Origin: Gnetum montanum
Taxonomy: Eukaryota; Streptophyta; Gnetopsida; Gnetales; Gnetaceae
Length of the DNA: 36,187 nucleotides
Assembly (NCBI GenBank): GCA_015680685.1
Contig: MNCI01037805.1
Span: 11,252 to 47,438, forward strand
Direction of reading: 5' to 3'
The notes under the pieces are model-generated. The model saw only the letters and a program-made list of their open reading frames with translations, was not told where the DNA came from and ran no database searches. Below are positions 1 to 11,390 of this stretch, one piece after another (position 1 is the stretch's first letter; each line of letters starts with the position of its first letter). Both the position numbers and the translations under genes were made by a program.

Positions 1-3000
1 TAGGATTGTCTTAAAGAAATTGCTTGTTTGAGCCTTGGAAGTTTGAACAATTCATAGTTATTGAATTTGGAATAGCTTTATTGTGAAGTGTTTACTCGTC
101 TCATTTTACCTTGTTTAAATATTGGAGGTCTACACAAATCTGCTTTCCTTTCTTTTCTATCTATTTCCATCGAATTTTGCTCTATTTCTAGTTTTCTTGT
201 GGAATCTCTTTCTCTGGGGAAAATTAGAAGTAGATTTGCGGAGTTGTGCTCAAATGTTTTTGCAAAATTTTATTTGTTACAAGTAGGTATTATAAGGACC
301 GCATAGACTATGCAGTTGAACAAAATAGGAAACTTTCAACAACTCATAGTACTTGGCAAAGTTGGCTGAATCTCTTTAAAGTAAGTCATTTGTAGTTTAC
401 ACACAATGCAATCGTTACATTTCACACAACCACACGCCCCAACAACACACACACATACTCACATTAACTACTGAGTTTATTTGGAGGTATCTGGGCCTTG
501 GTGTTGCCAGAGACCAGCAGACACCTAAATCCTGTTTGAGGACACTCGTTGGCGGTCGCGTCCCAAACGGTTGCCAACAGTAACATTCAAGATTAATCAC
601 TCAAATAAAGGTTTTGACAACAAGATTTAGACACACATTATGGTCACTTACTAACTAATTAGAATTCAAGAAAACAAACTACAAAAACTTTGCTACAACT
701 AACTAAAAATTGATGATTTTTGCCATTACGCATTGCATATTTATAAGTAAAATTTTCTTGTGTTTATGCATTTGCACTAATACATCCTAGCTACATCAAC
801 ATTGATGCATCAATGCTCCACTTAATAAAAAAATTTTCTACTTCATCAACAATTATATTGTAATACCCATTCATAGGGAGCAAGAGCTAACACCTGAAGA
901 AGCCACCACCATCACCCCCTCCCCCACTACCTCTTTGACCCCTTAAGAAAATGCATAGATGGCTTTCTTTCTACAATAATCAACAGTGCCTAGATCTAGC
1001 TTTGAAACATGTCAATCAATATTAATTTTAAGAATCAAGAGATACTTTTAAAAAGAAATAGCCATAGTAAAATATTTGTGCAAGATTCATTAGATTACAA
1101 AAATCAAAATTTTTTTATTCAACTTAAAAAAAATATCTAATTAGGATCAGTTAGACATTTGTAAACCAAAGAAATGACCACAAAAGTAGATAAATTAATA
1201 ATCTTAGATTTATTCAATCACATAATAATATTTTATAACTTCCAGCAACACACAAAACAAGATAATCTAAATTTAACTCTTGTAACCATTTTACAATTAA
1301 TCATTTAATCAGTAAATTCATATGTTCAATAGTAGAGAATAAATAGATCATAACCATAAATTAACATCCTAGGTTTTTCCGCACTCCATCAACTTATAAA
1401 AAGACATCAAAATCAAACTTGAGAAGGTATAGGAAAAAAAGTATAATTCAAGATTAAGATCCAAGATTTATACATTCAAAGGGGGAGGGTTCATCAACCA
1501 AATTCCAACCAAAACCCAAGAATTCAAAAATTTTTAAAACACACAATTATTCATGGGCCTAAGGATACTCTCACTTTCTGTTGATGGTATCAATCCTCAT
1601 ATCAAGGATCCTTTGCCCCTATTGGCAATCTTTTGCCAAAAATGCCCCACATTGTTATGGGTGTTTCTAAATTATTATAGAAACAACTTTAATGCAAGTC
1701 ATTTAGGTGTGAGAGTGTAAAGGATAGGTGGAGAGATCCAAAAAAAGTAATAAAGGTTTCAACAATCTAAGTTTACAACAATAATCTTGATAGTTTCATA
1801 CAAGCATTGTGAAGGTGGTTATGCAAAAAAGAAGAGAGAAGTTTGAGAAAATCAACCTTTGTTGGCCATTATCAAACATAACAGAGATGGATCATTTTAC
1901 CTCCTTGCTTAGACATCTTGCTTAATAGAAGGAATTATCAGAATATTGGATTGCTATGCAACACTTGTTTTCTTTTTCCTTGCTATCTCTTGTCCCCCTT
2001 TTTTTGTTCTGCTCAACTACTTTTTCCTTGTGTGTGTTTTTCCTCTCCTCCTCCCCCTATTTGTAGGTGGAATAAGGGATAATGGATGGTTTCTTGTAAC
2101 TAACTTCTTGGAAATTGTTTGTATTCTTTTCTTTCTTTTTAAAGTTCCCTCTCCTTTTTTTTTTTCAACAATGAGTCATGATTTCAATTCTCTTCATGAT
2201 TACCATAAAAAGTCAATAAAATATGTATATTCACATTGTAGGTTCAATTTTTAAATCAACAATTTTGATATTTTAGAATTTAGATTTTGCTAGATCTCAG
2301 GTTCAATTCCTTTGATAATTACAAAACATTCCAGCGCACCTTCTTTTTTCAGGTCATCAACGATGTGAATTTTTCCATTGTTTTACGAGCCTTTAAAGGT
2401 CATCACGTGACCTTTCTACAACCATGGAGTGGGTACTTATACTCTACTATTTTAAACTAAAAAGAGCAATGCATCACATTTTAAATAAAATTAAAGCGGT
2501 ATTTGCACACAATATCCCTAATTCATGGGTAGGTTCCTCCAACTTGATTCATAGGAGCATTTTTTGTATCTTAACATACCTGTTTTAGCTCTTGAGGTAC
2601 ACTTTAGAGTATTGTCCTTTGTTTTTCTTTTGTTTCTCAGCATCTTTTGTTAAAATAGAATAGAAAATATTTTGTTTTCCCATATATTATTTATTATTAT
2701 TATTTTAAAACATTATCAACATGTATTTTAAATCATATTTTTTATGCGTAAGTATCCTAAAAATTTAATCATAATACATATAAAAATATGGTTAACAAAT
2801 TTATTACTAGCCATTTCCACCATAGTCCAAACAAAGCACACACACAACTTGTCAACAAAATATGCACACAAACACACAGAAAGACTATTACAATTGTTAA
2901 CGCAAAAACTCAAGGAGAAGTGGTTCGTTACAATTTACCTTTGAATTATAGTGTCCCCTAATATCTTTGAGTCTTTTATGTTTAAACAAAAAATACTAGA

Positions 3001-3900
3001 TTTTGTGTTTGTTTCACAGACTTTATAGTGTAGACCGTAAAAGACAATTTTATGATAACATTGGTGTCTTGTATCAGAGAATACATGGTATTTTAAGGAC
3101 CGAATTAAATCTTGATTATCATTTTAGGCTTAATTATTTCCTCTCCTCATCAACTTGGGAATATCATTCTCAAAGCTTTCAATGGGTTGCACTTAACCAC
3201 AAACTTAGCGGCAAGGTAACCTTCAAGTCCAACTACTTGAGAAAGACAGCGGCCAGAAAAAAAACAAATCCAGCGCAAAATCACGTGACTAAGTTTTGGG
3301 TCAATGTTGTCATACATTGAGCCTGGATACAATTAGGACAATCTCCACCATGGAGCCACGTCAGACTTCGCTTTTGCTTTTGCTTTACCTCCTCCACTAT
3401 CTTTACTTCGGTGTAATTATTGAAATCATTCGCAAAGCCTGACTCATCGTTAACTCATATTTTACTTATTTATAAAGTGAAACTTGTTTTACGCCACGTA
3501 CACTGCCATTACTATTCTATTAAATTTCTTTTTTAAAATTCCAAACAGGTGGATTATGACTTCATACAACACCCTTACACTAATTTAGCTATATGTTTAT
3601 ATTATATATCTATATTTTGATGGGGAGGATCTTTGCTTTTTAGAAAATATTTTATTTACGGTATGTAAACGGCCTACCCACCAAAATGAACGACACCGTT
3701 GAATGCCATGTACACCAAAACCAACTAAACTTGTATTTAAAAAACAATTTGAAAAAATACGGACACTTCATTTTTTTTGTCACTTTTTGGCTCACGTCAA
3801 TTGGATCCTTTCCCCCTCACTATCATTCTTCCTGGATCTCATGTTTTCAAAAGCATTTGGAGGGCCTCGCAAATTCTACACACTCACATTGATTGAACTA
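1..3900. other. AT-rich intergenic/decayed repeat DNA without a supportable gene
   Basis: I see no protein domain, RNA gene or paired LTRs here. The short open frames are isolated, low in complexity (T-rich 1946-2254, A-rich 2740-2940) and overlap each other on both strands. The stretch near 420-600 has a different texture (CA-rich, then CpG-bearing) and could be an LTR fragment, but I could not pair it with a second copy. Most of the region is probably old transposon debris, which is inference from AT richness and lack of coding structure. Confidence 0.5.
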
Positions 3901-4287
3901 ACGTTAAAATCAACCCTACTATCCTCTCTAGAGTGTGTCCGTGGTGGTTACCTCTGTCGCCCACTCCCCTTGCTATCACAAATGCTAAGGTGGCTACCAC
4001 ATGGTATCGAAAGGGTGTTATTTCCTTAAATTGTCTTAGGCTAGCTAGTCGTTGGATTTCAGGGGTCGAGTTTAACACTTTGTATGAGGAGTTGACTGCA
4101 ATGAACCATTGCCTAGTTCAGATTTACTCTTTTCTCCATGGTCACTGACATCTTAATGTTACAGTGCAAAGCCTTTTTCATGGCCTTCAATGGCTTAATG
4201 GGGTTAAACTCGACCCATCTCATGCACGACCCATCTGAAGTCATTCAACATTGCAATAAGTATTGACACAAACAAGAGTCAGAAACA

Positions 4288-4554
4288 TTTTGGATCCCTC
4301 TTTTCCAATTTATTTGGAAACTTCTGACCCTTCCCAAAATTAAGCAGTTTCTCTGGTGTCTCCTCCACCATGGTTTACCTATTGGAAAACGTCCAGAATA
4401 TCTAGGGATTCCCAATCCCAATTGCCCTCTATGTGGTGGACAAGATGACTTTGTCCATGTATTTTGGCAATGTTCCTTTGCTCAACATGTGTGGCAGTGG
4501 GCTTTTAAAGCTTTTCCATCATACAAGCTATTGATGCCATATTCGGATTCTTGA
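4288..4554 (+). pseudogene. LINE ORF2 remnant: reverse-transcriptase zinc-binding domain (zf-RVT)
   Basis: One frame of 88 codons encodes the zinc-binding module that follows the reverse transcriptase of plant non-LTR retrotransposons. The family pattern is visible in order: an aromatic-rich start (FIWKLLTLPKIKQFLWCLLH), then HGLPIGKR, CPLCGG at about codons 46-51, DDFVHVFWQCSFA and VWQW. The Cys-x2-Cys and His...Cys zinc ligands are all present. It ends at a TGA (4552-4554). The LINE frame resumes about 3 nt later in another phase, so at least one frameshift is present. No RT catalytic domain is recognisable upstream, so this is a 5'-truncated copy, as is usual for LINEs. Confidence 0.8.
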
Positions 4555-4556
4555 AC

Positions 4557-4720
4557 ATTACTTTTGCTAAGCTTAATTTTTTGTGGAAAGTTATTAGGCC
4601 TACTACTTTATATTATATTTAGATGCAATGTTCTATTTCAAAAGACAGAGTATTCTAACAAATGTTTGTTTACCAAGTTGGAGAAGTTGCAGATCTTTTG
4701 CCTCACCCATTTTCAACTCA
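4557..4720 (+). pseudogene. LINE ORF2 C-terminal tail, frameshifted and with stops
   Basis: This stretch continues the LINE in a different phase from the zinc-binding part. It reads FLWKVIRPTTLYYI, a stop, then KDRVF, a stop, and a Val/Gly/Ala-rich helix. That matches the arrangement after zf-RVT in plant LINEs, where a 'W....T....W..RN.RVF' segment precedes the end of ORF2. At least two nonsense codons break it. It cannot encode a functional protein. Confidence 0.55.
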
Positions 4721-4889
4721 CATCTCAAGCATCCAAGTTCAATTTGGACAATCATCAATTGGTTCATCTCTTGCAGCTATGGGAAAGACCTGTGTGTGTT
4801 CCAGTTACACTTAGCATAGTAATCTCTGCAAGGAAGCTTTTCCTTTTTATTATGTGGAGTCACCATTGAAACTCTCTCTATCTTTAATT

Positions 4890-4977
4890 GAGAGCTCTTT
4901 GCCTCATCTAATTCTATGTCATTCTATTTTGTTGAGAGCTCTTTGCCTCATCTAATTCTATGTCATTCTATTTTGTA
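4890..4977 (+). repeat. 44-bp tandem duplication in LINE 3' UTR
   Basis: Two near-identical consecutive copies beginning GAGAGCTCTTTGCCTCATCT at 4890 and 4934, period 44 bp. A local slippage or repair duplication; nothing indicates function. Confidence 0.85.
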
Positions 4978-5072
4978 ACAAGCCAGTCTGTGCCAGACAT
5001 TTGGTTGTGCCCCAACTTGGGTTTCCTCCTTTAATACTCGTTTATTTCTAACGTGTTTCTGTGAATGCTCTC

Positions 5073-5142
5073 AGTTTCCCTTTCCTTTAACCCTATGACT
5101 CATTCAAGTTTCCCTTTCCTTTAACCCTATGACTCATTCAAG
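5073..5142 (+). repeat. 34-bp tandem duplication in LINE 3' UTR
   Basis: Two consecutive copies beginning AGTTTCCCTTTCCTTTAACC at 5073 and 5107, period 34 bp, almost identical. It lies about 100 bp after the 44-bp duplication and is unrelated in sequence. Confidence 0.85.
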
Positions 5143-5175
5143 TTGTTGCACCTTTAATTTCAATAAAACTTCTTG

Positions 5176-8081
5176 TCAGGTCCGACACCCCCCACTTTTC
5201 GCTCACGCGCAGTAGAGTACGAAAAAGACGGGAGGTTGATTAGGTTGCAGTGAGAATCTCAGTACTGTTTGAAACTGCAACTGAAAGTTTGCAGAGTCCA
5301 GGTTTTTCTGACCAATTGGCATTGTAAGTTATTACTTGGTCACGATTAAGGTATCATTTTCGGGAAGATTTACAGATCTGCGGTGTAATTGGCCAATATG
5401 TATGCTTGTTATGGTACTTACCGTTATCAACTAGTGTTGCACGATTAGCTTTTTCCTGACTTTTTATCAAAGTTTGCCTTAAAATACAACTTACAAGTAC
5501 AGGTTATCCAGAGATTTTTAATTTCCTGAACCGACTGGAATTAGAATTGCTACTTACAGGCCTGAATTCATAAGGCACTTGCTTGGAATTTCGTAGGAAG
5601 TCCCTCTGACAAATTTGATGATTGAATATAAGAAATTACTAAATGAAAGCTTTTATTTGTGAAAGGCATCTGGTCAAATGCCATAATTGAAAGTGTCCTT
5701 GCAGACGATCTGCATCATCTGCTGCATTTTCAGATTGTCGCGAATGGCAGACTGCGGTCGAAATTGATGATTGATCCCAGACGCATTGCATTCGCCCCGC
5801 TTCTGATATAACAAAGAAAACACAAATATGAACGAGTGTTTGGACGTGGCGAGGGAGAAACGCTACGCCGATTCCTTCCATGTCAGGCGGCCATGGTGAT
5901 TGCAGCCTTCACGGTAATTTTGTTCGTTGCAGCAGTTTTATTTTGACATTAAAATGTCGCCTTATTTTCTTCTTGTGTCACAAGCATAGTTTAGGATGTA
6001 TAGCGCATATATCTTTTTTTTTATTCAAAAATATTATAATGATAGTTTCAAACCGTGTTTGTTATTTTTCTCATTTTTTAACCAGAAGAGACGTTTTATC
6101 CTTATGAACGGGAAGTGCGGTCTAGTTTTGGATAAGGAAAACTTCTGTCTCTCATGAAATCTAAATAGTAAGAATAATACATTGTGGTAGCTTAGGAGTT
6201 TTTGTCAAGAATAAGACCGAAAATAAGGATCACGCGTTGTGCACTCTCTGGGCTACTTTTTGGCTGAACCAGGGCAACTGTTTCATTTCGGAAACCAACG
6301 TTAAGTCGTGTACGATGAATGTTGACTTGCTGAGTTTGTTTGAAGAGAGTTTGAGAGTCTTTTCTAACAATATTTTTGCGGTTTTCCGTGGCATTAAAAT
6401 TAAGGTTAAAATTGATTGCGTCGCACGATTATTTTAACAAAGAAATGTAATAATAAACCTAGTCTAATTTCAGTTCCGCAAGACGGCTGCACAATTACAG
6501 GGATGACTGTTTAGGGTTTACCATTGTTTTTTAACGGCAACAAGCAAATACAATACAATGAGACCGGCTATGGACCTTTCTTTGTTAAGCATTTTGGCAA
6601 ATTAGCAATGAACTCCAGCACTCAACATTTAACCCTCTAACCAAAAGAAGCTTGAACTATCAGTATCCAGTGCCCTAGCGCGTAGCTTCTGAAAGAGAAT
6701 GAGCCAAAGTGCCTTATTTCATGTGCATCTTGGAACTCGGTTAAAGGGATAGAGAAGTGTTTGATTTTGTTTCTTTATTAGATTTATTTCACTCGTTTAT
6801 AAAAAAACAGCATAAAATCTAAAACAGGGCTTTACAAATATTTAATCAAACTTTTTTGGTCTAAGCATTGTTCTACATCTTTGGTTGCTTTCCGTCTTCG
6901 GGATAATTGTACTTTACGGGTCTGGCGGTTTTCTAAAGCCGCTAAAAATAAAAATAAAAATCATGACATTGATGTTTGTATCTTCCTCTGTTAATTGTTT
7001 GAGCTGATAAGTCAGTAACCTGAAACTTAAAGCAATTTAAATGCTAATATCTAATATACATCATCCCTATTGCCTTTTCTTTTTGAATTGAGAATATTAT
7101 CATAGGTTTGGTTTCGACTCTTTATTATGAGGTATAAGAACTTTCTGTACCAGAAATCAATGTAAATGAGCTCCACTTCTGTATATCCAGGGGATTTCTT
7201 GGTGAAAGCAATAAAACATTAATGCGGGTGATCTTATATTTTATTTTATTTCAGATTTTTCCAAAGCTACTTATTAACTTTGGGAACGAGGTTTTGAATT
7301 GCATTTTATGTATAGTTTACCTGTCCAATAGATCCCTGGAGGGGAAAAAAAGACTTGCTTACTGTATCTCAAACGGACCATTACATTTTAATCCTTTAGA
7401 AATGAATTGCAACTGAGGATGAGTTTAAATGTCTTTTAAAACGATGTGTAGTACAACAAATTCAGATGTTTATTTTTTCATTTCAAAATCCCCACTACCT
7501 AGGACAATGATGATTCTTGATATAATGAAACTAAAAGCAGTCGTGTTTACTCTTTTAACAACCATCATGAATGGCCGTAATTATTTTCAGAAAAGTGGCT
7601 TGGGGGTTGGTATCTGATATTTCTTCCCAGGAACTACATTGTACATCCATAACTGATGGACTGCTGTTCATAACACAATCAAGATAATTGTCACACTCAG
7701 TAAAGTATCTTTGCCACAGGTTTTCGTACTCTTAAAGGTTATTTGATGTGAATGCTATTGTGATCTTCCTTGTCTTGAACACTGCTTTAGTTTGCAGCGA
7801 AATTAGTCCTTCTGTTTCACTTTTTTGGGACTTTTGTAATTGTCGTGCTCTGACAATAATGTATTGTGTATAGAATAACTGTGGAAATACACACACATTT
7901 TTTATGGGTACATGATTTAAAGATATATCGTTAGTTCATTATTGCGTCTTCCTGGCAGCATCCAAGAGCAGGTATGCAAAGATGTCATGGAGATGAATTA
8001 CATATATAGTCTGGTACGGGACGAGTAAGCAGCTGCATTGGATAAATTCCAACTGGAAGAGTTACACCACAGGAACAGAGT
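5176..8081. other. Upstream region of the helicase gene; no recognisable gene
   Basis: About 2.9 kb without a domain I recognise. A short stretch around 5700-5920 is richer in CpG (for example 'gacgtggcgagggagaaacg' near 5845) than the AT-rich surroundings and could be a promoter or untranslated first exon. A GT-type donor candidate lies at about 5912, and a pyrimidine-rich CAG acceptor candidate ends near 7960. A spliced 5' leader joining the two is possible but rests only on splice-like motifs. Small open frames here (5639-5881 minus, 5880-6107, 6237-6437, 7222-7416, 7429-7617) show no family features. Confidence 0.4.
8003..8008 (+). promoter_or_regulatory. Possible TATA box of the helicase gene
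   Basis: A TATATA stretch 74 bp before the proposed start codon, in a locally less AT-rich context (CTGGTACGGGACGAG follows). The spacing would allow a short 5' UTR. Such motifs are common by chance in AT-rich DNA, and a distal promoter near 5800 is equally possible. Confidence 0.2.
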
Positions 8082-10790
8082 ATGGAACACTTAAGATGCA
8101 AGTTGCCATCAAAGTATGTTTCGTTGGCAGATTTAGGGAAAAAGATTGATTCTTGCTGTAGTAAGAATATATCAAATATAGCATCGCAACCTATAACGTT
8201 TGATAACGTTTATTTGGAAGAGGACATACAAAGAGAGAATCTACCTCCTGCCAAAGTTTCTCCTTTGTTTAATGAATCAATTGAGCTGCTGGAAACTGAT
8301 AAAAGTGAAAAACAGGATCTGAAATGGGGAAAATCAAAGAAAGCATTTTACAAGCCAAAACTCATCGACCATCATATTGGTCATAATGAAAGAACAGATA
8401 AATATAATGCTCTGAACAAAGTAAGGAAAACAGAATCACGAGACGATGTCTCAAAACAGGAACAGGAAAGGTACATGTTTGACAAAATGCATGCCAGCAA
8501 AGAAACAAACGACCTGGAAAAGAAAGCCCATGATTTAGATGCAAAAAACGAAGAAGGAATGGGCCAGACCAATGGTCTTTTTGTGAGTACCAAGGTTTTA
8601 TCACATTCTTCTTATGAATCAGATCAGGTGCCAGAAACCAGGCAAATAAAAAGATTGATAGCTAGAGAGAGGAAACTAAATGATGCCTGTGGCACGAAAA
8701 ATGACATTAGAAGTCAGAAAATAACACAAGATTCACATTTTCACTCTCTGCAAAATCTGGAAATAGCTGCTACAAGCGCTGACAATACTGACAAAAGCCT
8801 GAGAGAAGAAAGGAGTATGTCTGTCAAAACCAGTAAAAGGAATGAAAAGTTTGATTCGGGAGAGGAAATTCATGATGGTAATGTAAACATTGAAGCAAGG
8901 GACTTACCTACTGCAGTCTCGACCGGAGCCACAGAGAGGCACAGGTTCAAGGATTCACAGGAAGAGAAGAATGGGGATGGCAGAAAGATGGCATGCTGGA
9001 GAGTAAAGGATCAGAGCTGTAACCACAGACCAAACAAAGCAAACTTTTCGTTTAAGACATTGGCACCAAACGCACGAAATTTTAATGTTGAAAGAAAAGG
9101 TAAGTATTCTATCTGGGTAAAAACAAGTAACACAGATAATGTCAAACATCTTAAAGAGGAGATCAAGAATGTGGATGTCAGAACTGAAAATGAAATTGGC
9201 AAATCTAGTGAATCGGTTGCTGAGCCAAGCGTTTCCGTGGCATCATTTCATGAATCAGGGGAGCAAACAGAAACTGATGCAACTAAAGAGCGGCTAGACG
9301 TGGATAGGAATTTCCAGGACGCTGTTGCGAGAATGCAGGAAATTGCAGGTGAGAGCATTCATCAGAAATTAACTCTTCAATGCGAGGGAGTGAGAGTTTG
9401 TCCCGTTAATGCTGCATGTGAGATTTGTAGAATTAATGTTGGCAGGCAACCAGCCTTGGAAAACCAGCAATCTGTCCAGAAATTCGATCCTCAACAATGG
9501 CAAGAACAAAGATGTGAAGTTTCCAAATTATGGACGGATTTAAAGGTTCAAGCAGAGACTGCTAATGAAACAATGTCAAATGGAAGCAAGCTTAAACATA
9601 AGGAAGATTTTGAGGGAGAGCCGGCAAGCCAGAAAATTGACTATTTTAACAAGTACTTGAATGAAGAGCAGTTAAAATGTGTAGGCAGACTACTGAAATG
9701 GTCTAGCTTTGTTCCATATCTTATTTATGGACCAACTGGCACAGGTAAAACAAGCACTATCGTAGAGGCAATCTTGCAAATTTTTAAAAAGAACCTGCGT
9801 TCTTGCATCCTTGCATGCACTCCATCAATAGGTTCCTCCCACGCTCTTCATATGAAATTAGTTAAATACATTGCTTACCAAGAGATCCTCCGATTCTATG
9901 TACCCAATTATTCATCTCATAGAAAATCATATCTATTTGAGAAGGATTTTCTAAGGTTTAGGATTGTCATAGCCACCTATTCAAGTGCAGCATCATTTCA
10001 GAGTCACAGGCAAGGAGTTTGTTCAGGCCATTTCACACATGTTTTTCTTGATGAATCTGGCCAAGCATGTGAGCCAGAAACATTGGCACCCATTGTCAAT
10101 CTTGTGAGCAAGGACACCGCTGTCGTGCTTGCTGGAGATCCACATTTGCAGACTTTCGGTAGAGTTTCTTGTAGTTCAGACGTACTGAAATCGTGGAAGT
10201 CATATTTAGAATGGTGCTCTCTATGTCAGCTCTCTCCTGATGTCCAGAATACGGAAACAAAAACAGAGCTGGCAAAAAATTATCGATCACATCCAGAAAT
10301 CGCAAAAGTCGTCTCTGACACGTTTTACCAGCAAGCGTTGATTTCTTGTGTTCCACAAAAAATTGAGATATCACTCTCTGGCTGGGTTGATGCTCCAAAC
10401 AAAATTGGTCCAGTACTCATTACGGGTTCAAAGTACTTCAACAATTTCAATAGAAGATCTCAATGTTATAGCCCACAGCAAATTAGATTCGTTCTAAGCT
10501 TGCTTGAAACTGTCAAGAATAATAATTCAGGATCAATTGCTGCAAATGATATTGGAATTATTATGCCATCTTCTGAACACATATGGAAATTTCAGAGAAT
10601 TCCATCTTTGCGTGGTATCAAGGTGGGTGAAGTTGAGCAATTCCAAGGAGATGAAAAAGCTATAATAATTGTATTGCCAAATCCATGTGGAGATATGGGA
10701 CGATTGAGATCTCCAAAATATTTCAATGTAGCTGTTTCAAGGGCTAGACAATTACTGGTGGTAATGGGAAATAAGTTTTCCCTCGCAAAG
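8082..10790 (+). CDS. SF1 RNA helicase, MOV10/SDE3-like, exon 1 (903 codons)
   Basis: Residues 1-903 of an UPF1-like superfamily-1 helicase. Relatives (MOV10, SDE3) use ATP to remodel RNA and act in RNA silencing in the cytoplasm; that role is by family only. Start: the ATG has A at -3 and G at +4, and an in-frame TAA lies about 45 nt upstream. Residues 1 to about 520 are Lys/Glu/Asn/Ser-rich and look disordered, with a Cys cluster at 434, 440, 446 and 449. Helicase motifs: LNEEQ (Q motif, ~531); Walker A GPTGTGKT 550-557; DESGQ 657-661, then ACEPE as in the MOV10/SDE3 group; GDP 685-687; NYRSH from 733; VEQFQGDE 851-858; NVAVSRAR 882-889 with the arginine finger. Odd: motif III reads GDPHLQ rather than the usual GDPKQL, and the usual beta-barrel and CH domains of the family are not evident. 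The final codon AAG abuts a GTAAAT donor; reading on into the intron adds a false 12-residue tail. Confidence 0.88.
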
Positions 10791-11285
10791 GTAAATTCCT
10801 TTTCCCCTCTATTTTTCTTCGTTGTATAAGCGCGATATGAGGAAGAAATAATTAGAGAGAATAAGGAGCCTTTAGTGCTTATGCTTGTCTCTACCAAGTA
10901 ATTCCATTTCACTGACAAAAGCCACCTTACAATCATGAAGGGCAGTTTTAGATACCACTGGCCTCAGCCTTTTTCTGCTCTTTTCAGTATCAACTGAACC
11001 GAATCTTTCTCCAAACACGTGCAGATTAAGGCTACGGCAAACAGAACGATCGTATTAATGCCATTCAGCGGTTATTGATTCTAGATTTCCTCAGTTAGAT
11101 CAACTGCTAAATTGTTTTTCAGAATTTCTTTATGCAGGGGATCGTAATTTGACTACTCATTTGGAACTGCTAAGTCTTTGAAGCTATCGACTAAACAACT
11201 TATAAGATCAGCCTTTTTATGTTCAGATACTCCCTGCGTGTGGCTGAGGAATGTTCTGACTGATTGTTCTTCATCAATTTTACAG
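10791..11285 (+). other. Intron of the helicase gene (495 bp, phase 0)
   Basis: Donor CAAAG|GTAAAT at 10790/10791 and acceptor TTTTACAG|GATGG at 11285/11286. The intron is T-rich, as plant introns are. Splicing is supported by protein logic: the exon before ends just after motif VI (NVAVSRAR...VVMGNKFSLAK), and the exon after begins DGCWRKLLQY, matching the 'D..WRKLL.Y' that closes MOV10/SDE3 proteins. Confidence 0.85.
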
Positions 11286-11390
11286 GATGGATGCTGGAGA
11301 AAGTTGCTGCAGTACCGGGAGTGTTCTGCTGAGAGTGGGAACGATGAAACGATTTATGTTGGTGAAATTCCTGTGCTGGTAACTTCATGA
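11286..11390 (+). CDS. SF1 RNA helicase, MOV10/SDE3-like, final exon (34 codons plus stop)
   Basis: Short terminal exon encoding DGCWRKLLQYRECSAESGND and 14 further residues, ending at TGA 11388-11390. It joins in phase 0 to the preceding exon for a total of 937 residues. The Trp-Arg-Lys-Leu-Leu segment is the conserved end of the RecA2 domain in this helicase family, so the large upstream open frame on its own is incomplete. No GW/WG-rich Argonaute-binding tail of the kind reported for Arabidopsis SDE3 follows. Confidence 0.85.
   Translation, partial: DGCWRKLLQYRECSAESGNDETIYVGEIPVLVTS

Larger units (their letters stand above)
4721..5175 (+). mobile_element. LINE 3' UTR and probable 3' end
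   Basis: Non-coding sequence after the LINE tail. It is T-rich, has a 'ggttgtgccccaacttgggt' stretch near 5005 like plant LINE 3' UTRs, and ends near an AATAAA-containing run (about 5161-5167), a plausible polyadenylation signal. No clear poly(A) tail or target-site duplication was found, so the exact 3' boundary is uncertain. It contains two separate short tandem duplications, listed on their own. Confidence 0.5.

Noticed and set aside
3003-4148. Several 60-108 residue frames on both strands
   Set aside because: Mutually overlapping and without family motifs. Some may be decayed LINE sequence upstream of the zinc-binding domain, but no RT motif can be read.
5639-5881. Minus-strand 80-residue frame over the CpG-richer patch
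   Set aside because: No domain and no coding bias beyond local GC; better explained as promoter or leader sequence of the helicase gene.
8322-8345. Argonaute-binding WG motif in the helicase
   Set aside because: One WG near residue 82 and one GW in the helicase core do not make a GW/WG-repeat hook.
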